NCBI GenBank assembly: GCA_031253705.1
Contig: JAIRVW010000226.1
Span: forward strand, 1 to 8,240
Source: Brucellaceae bacterium
GTDB taxonomy: Bacteria; Pseudomonadota; Alphaproteobacteria; Rhizobiales; Rhizobiaceae
Direction of reading: 5' to 3'
DNA length: 8,240 nt
Below, piece by piece: positions 7,002 through 8,240 of the stretch; within the stretch, counting starts at the first letter, position 1, and each line of letters opens with the position of its first letter. The position numbers were made by a program, and so were the translations under genes. A model generated the notes under the pieces. That model searched no databases and was not told where the DNA came from. It worked only from the letters and a program-made list of their open reading frames with translations.

Positions 7002-7718
7002 ATGACAAAATTTCAATTTCCGCACACCCGCTCCGTTATCATCAGTGGCAGCCTGCTCATGATCATGGCTTTGACTGGTTGTGCCAATACCCATCATGTC
7101 ACCGTTGGTGCTGTACCGGATGATTATCGGACCAATCATCCGATTACCATTCAGGAGCGTGAGCGCACCGCTGATATTCCGGTCAGCCGGAATGATAAAA
7201 AACTGAGTCTTACTCAGCGTAGCATTGTCCAGAATGCAGTCGATGGCTATCGTCGTCAGGGTTCCGGTATGGTCTTTATTCTGCTACCGGAAGGTAGTGC
7301 CAATCAGACAGCTGCCTATCGTATCAGCACAGATATTGCAGCGGTGCTGAGACAGGGCGGCGTTCTGGCCAGCAACATTGCCACCCAGAGCTATCAGGTC
7401 AACAACCAGCAAATCTCCGCACCGGTTCGCATCAGCTATTACGCCATGACTGCAGGTACAGGCCCTTGCGGACGCTGGCCGGACGATATGCTGAACACCG
7501 CTGAAAATAAGCATTATGCCAATTTCGGTTGCGCATCACAGGCTAATTTAGCTGCACAGGTTGCCAATCCGGCAGATTTCCTTGGACCGCGCGCGACAGC
7601 GCCACTCAACGGCACGCGTAACGACCGCGTCATCAGCGGCAAAGAAGGCTATGAAAACAAGTCTCCGACACCAACCGAAATCTGGCAAGACAAGCGTACA
7701 CAGCTCGTTAATTATTAA
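7002..7718 (+). CDS. cpaD: Tad pilus lipoprotein CpaD
   Basis: Predicted outer-membrane lipoprotein that assists the CpaC secretin. The 238-residue product has an N-terminal hydrophobic signal ending in a lipobox, L24-T25-G26-C27. Residues 35-62 (VGAVPDDYRTNHPI...) and the block CGRWPDDML...YANFGCASQANLAAQVANPADFLGPR (156-197) are characteristic of alphaproteobacterial CpaD. The two conserved cysteines C156 and C177 are present and could form a disulfide. The tail from about residue 198 looks unstructured and contains SPTPTEIW. The start is 14 bp after cpaC, with an AAGGG/AGG ribosome site at 6989-6997. A 101-bp gap with a strong inverted repeat separates it from cpaE. Confidence 0.94.
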   Translation: MTKFQFPHTRSVIISGSLLMIMALTGCANTHHVTVGAVPDDYRTNHPITIQERERTADIPVSRNDKKLSLTQRSIVQNAVDGYRRQGSGMVFILLPEGSANQTAAYRISTDIAAVLRQGGVLASNIATQSYQVNNQQISAPVRISYYAMTAGTGPCGRWPDDMLNTAENKHYANFGCASQANLAAQVANPADFLGPRATAPLNGTRNDRVISGKEGYENKSPTPTEIWQDKRTQLVNY

Positions 7719-7756
7719 TGTCTGCGGCCGGACTGGCCAGCCAATATACCAAAACA

Positions 7757-7791
7757 ATCCGGTTTGCACCGAAATTGACTGCAAACCGGAT
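7757..7791 (+). promoter_or_regulatory. Perfect 12-bp inverted repeat between cpaD and cpaE
   Basis: ATCCGGTTTGCA (7757-7768) is followed by an 11-base loop and its exact reverse complement TGCAAACCGGAT (7780-7791). As RNA this gives an uninterrupted 12-bp stem. A run of only four T residues (7799-7802) begins seven bases after the stem. A classic intrinsic terminator would have the U-tract directly at the stem, so partial termination, 3'-end protection of the upstream message or a protein-binding dyad are all possible. It ends 15 bases before the cpaE ribosome site. Confidence 0.6.
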
Positions 7792-7806
7792 GCCTCAGTT
7801 TTAAAC

Positions 7807-7811
7807 AAGGG
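7807..7811 (+). promoter_or_regulatory. Ribosome binding site that decides the cpaE GTG start
   Basis: AAGGG lies eight bases before the GTG at 7820-7822. A second in-frame GTG at 7814 would be only two bases away, and the frame is closed just upstream by TAA at 7802-7804. The first in-frame ATG (7847) has no ribosome site. Confidence 0.6.
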
Positions 7812-7819
7812 TCGTGATC

Positions 7820-8240
7820 GTGGAAAACAATGTCACATCAACAGATATGTTTCAGGATTCCGGCGCGGATATGCGCGATATCCGTCCGCTGCCACGTCTG
7901 AATATTGATGCTTTCTGCGAAACCGAGGCAGGCTTGTCCGTGCTTCAGGCCTGTGCGCAGGACAGGAGACTGACGCGTACCCGCTGGCAAATCCTTTCCG
8001 GCGGTATTCAAACCGCACTTGAAGCCTATCAGAGCACATCCACACCACATCTCATCATTCTCGAAAGTGCGGCCGGGCCGGATCAGCTGCTGCAGGACAT
8101 TATGCAGCTTGCCGATGTCTGTGACAGCGGCACGCGTGTTCTGATCATCGGACGCAGTAACGAAGTCCGCCTTTATCGCGAACTGATCCGCAACGGCGTT
8201 TCAGATTATCTGGTAGCACCGGCCAGCCTGTCCGAGATTA
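7820..8240 (+). CDS. cpaE: Tad pilus assembly protein CpaE, N-terminal part (3' end outside window)
   Basis: Only the first 140 codons are visible and the frame stays open to the right edge. Translated from GTG, it starts MENNVTSTDM and continues with PLPRLNIDAFCETEAG (23-38), a segment typical of alphaproteobacterial CpaE. A receiver-like domain follows (about 55-140): WQILSGGIQTALEAY, PHLIILES, VCDSGTRVLIIG, LYRELIRNGVSDYLVAP. The position that carries the phospho-accepting Asp in true receivers appears to be Glu (E82 in LIILES). In this family a MinD/ParA-like ATPase domain comes next, beyond the window. CpaE directs Tad assembly in Caulobacter. The start is constrained by TAA at 7802-7804 and AAGGG at 7807-7811. 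Confidence 0.9.
   Translation, partial: MENNVTSTDMFQDSGADMRDIRPLPRLNIDAFCETEAGLSVLQACAQDRRLTRTRWQILSGGIQTALEAYQSTSTPHLIILESAAGPDQLLQDIMQLADVCDSGTRVLIIGRSNEVRLYRELIRNGVSDYLVAPASLSEI

Noticed and set aside
7726..7738. GGCC-N5-GGCC as a terminator after cpaD
   Set aside because: The stem is only four base pairs with no T-run after it.
7561..7908. 115-codon open frame on the plus strand running across the cpaD end and the cpaE start
   Set aside because: It overlaps conserved parts of CpaD and CpaE in another frame and spans the inverted repeat. The protein looks random.

Overview
The window looks like a chromosomal segment of an alphaproteobacterium, probably from the order Hyphomicrobiales. 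By eye the base composition is near 50% GC. That, with the protein style of the tad/cpa genes, would suit a lower-GC relative of the Brucella/Ochrobactrum group, but this placement is inference and was not tested by any search.

Layout. All genes left of about 3.83 kb are on the minus strand and all genes right of 4.03 kb are on the plus strand, diverging from a 204-bp AT-rich intergenic region (3832-4035). Reading leftward: a secreted single-domain protein related to the N-terminal domain of the CpaC secretin (3424-3831); two TadE-family minor pseudopilins whose ORFs overlap by an ATGA (2807-3370 and 2214-2810); an 83-bp gap; then deoB (phosphopentomutase, 889-2130) and mutM (formamidopyrimidine-DNA glycosylase, 9-896), which overlap by 8 bp. 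Reading rightward: cpaA (prepilin peptidase), cpaB, cpaC (outer-membrane secretin), cpaD (lipoprotein) and the first 140 codons of cpaE, which runs off the right edge.

How it works together. Seven of the nine genes belong to a Tad (tight adherence, Flp-type type IVb) pilus system. CpaA would process pilin and the two TadE-like pseudopilins, all of which need a G|xxxxE cleavage site. CpaC would form the outer-membrane channel, with CpaD as its lipoprotein partner and CpaB as a periplasmic factor. CpaE would be the polar/assembly ATPase-like factor. The motor ATPase (CpaF) and the platform proteins (TadB/TadC) are expected just to the right of the window. The major Flp pilin gene, often found directly before cpaA in alphaproteobacteria, is not in the window. 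The deoB-mutM pair is housekeeping: pentose-phosphate/nucleoside salvage and repair of oxidised guanine.

Nothing here is a clearly new system. The points most worth a second look are the missing pilin gene, the deoB-mutM overlap, a perfect 12-bp stem between cpaD and cpaE, CtrA-like sites upstream of cpaA and cpaB, the stand-alone secretin N-domain protein with a CxxxC tail, and a CpaE receiver domain that seems to lack the phospho-accepting aspartate. No tRNA, rRNA, CRISPR array, insertion sequence or other mobile element was seen.
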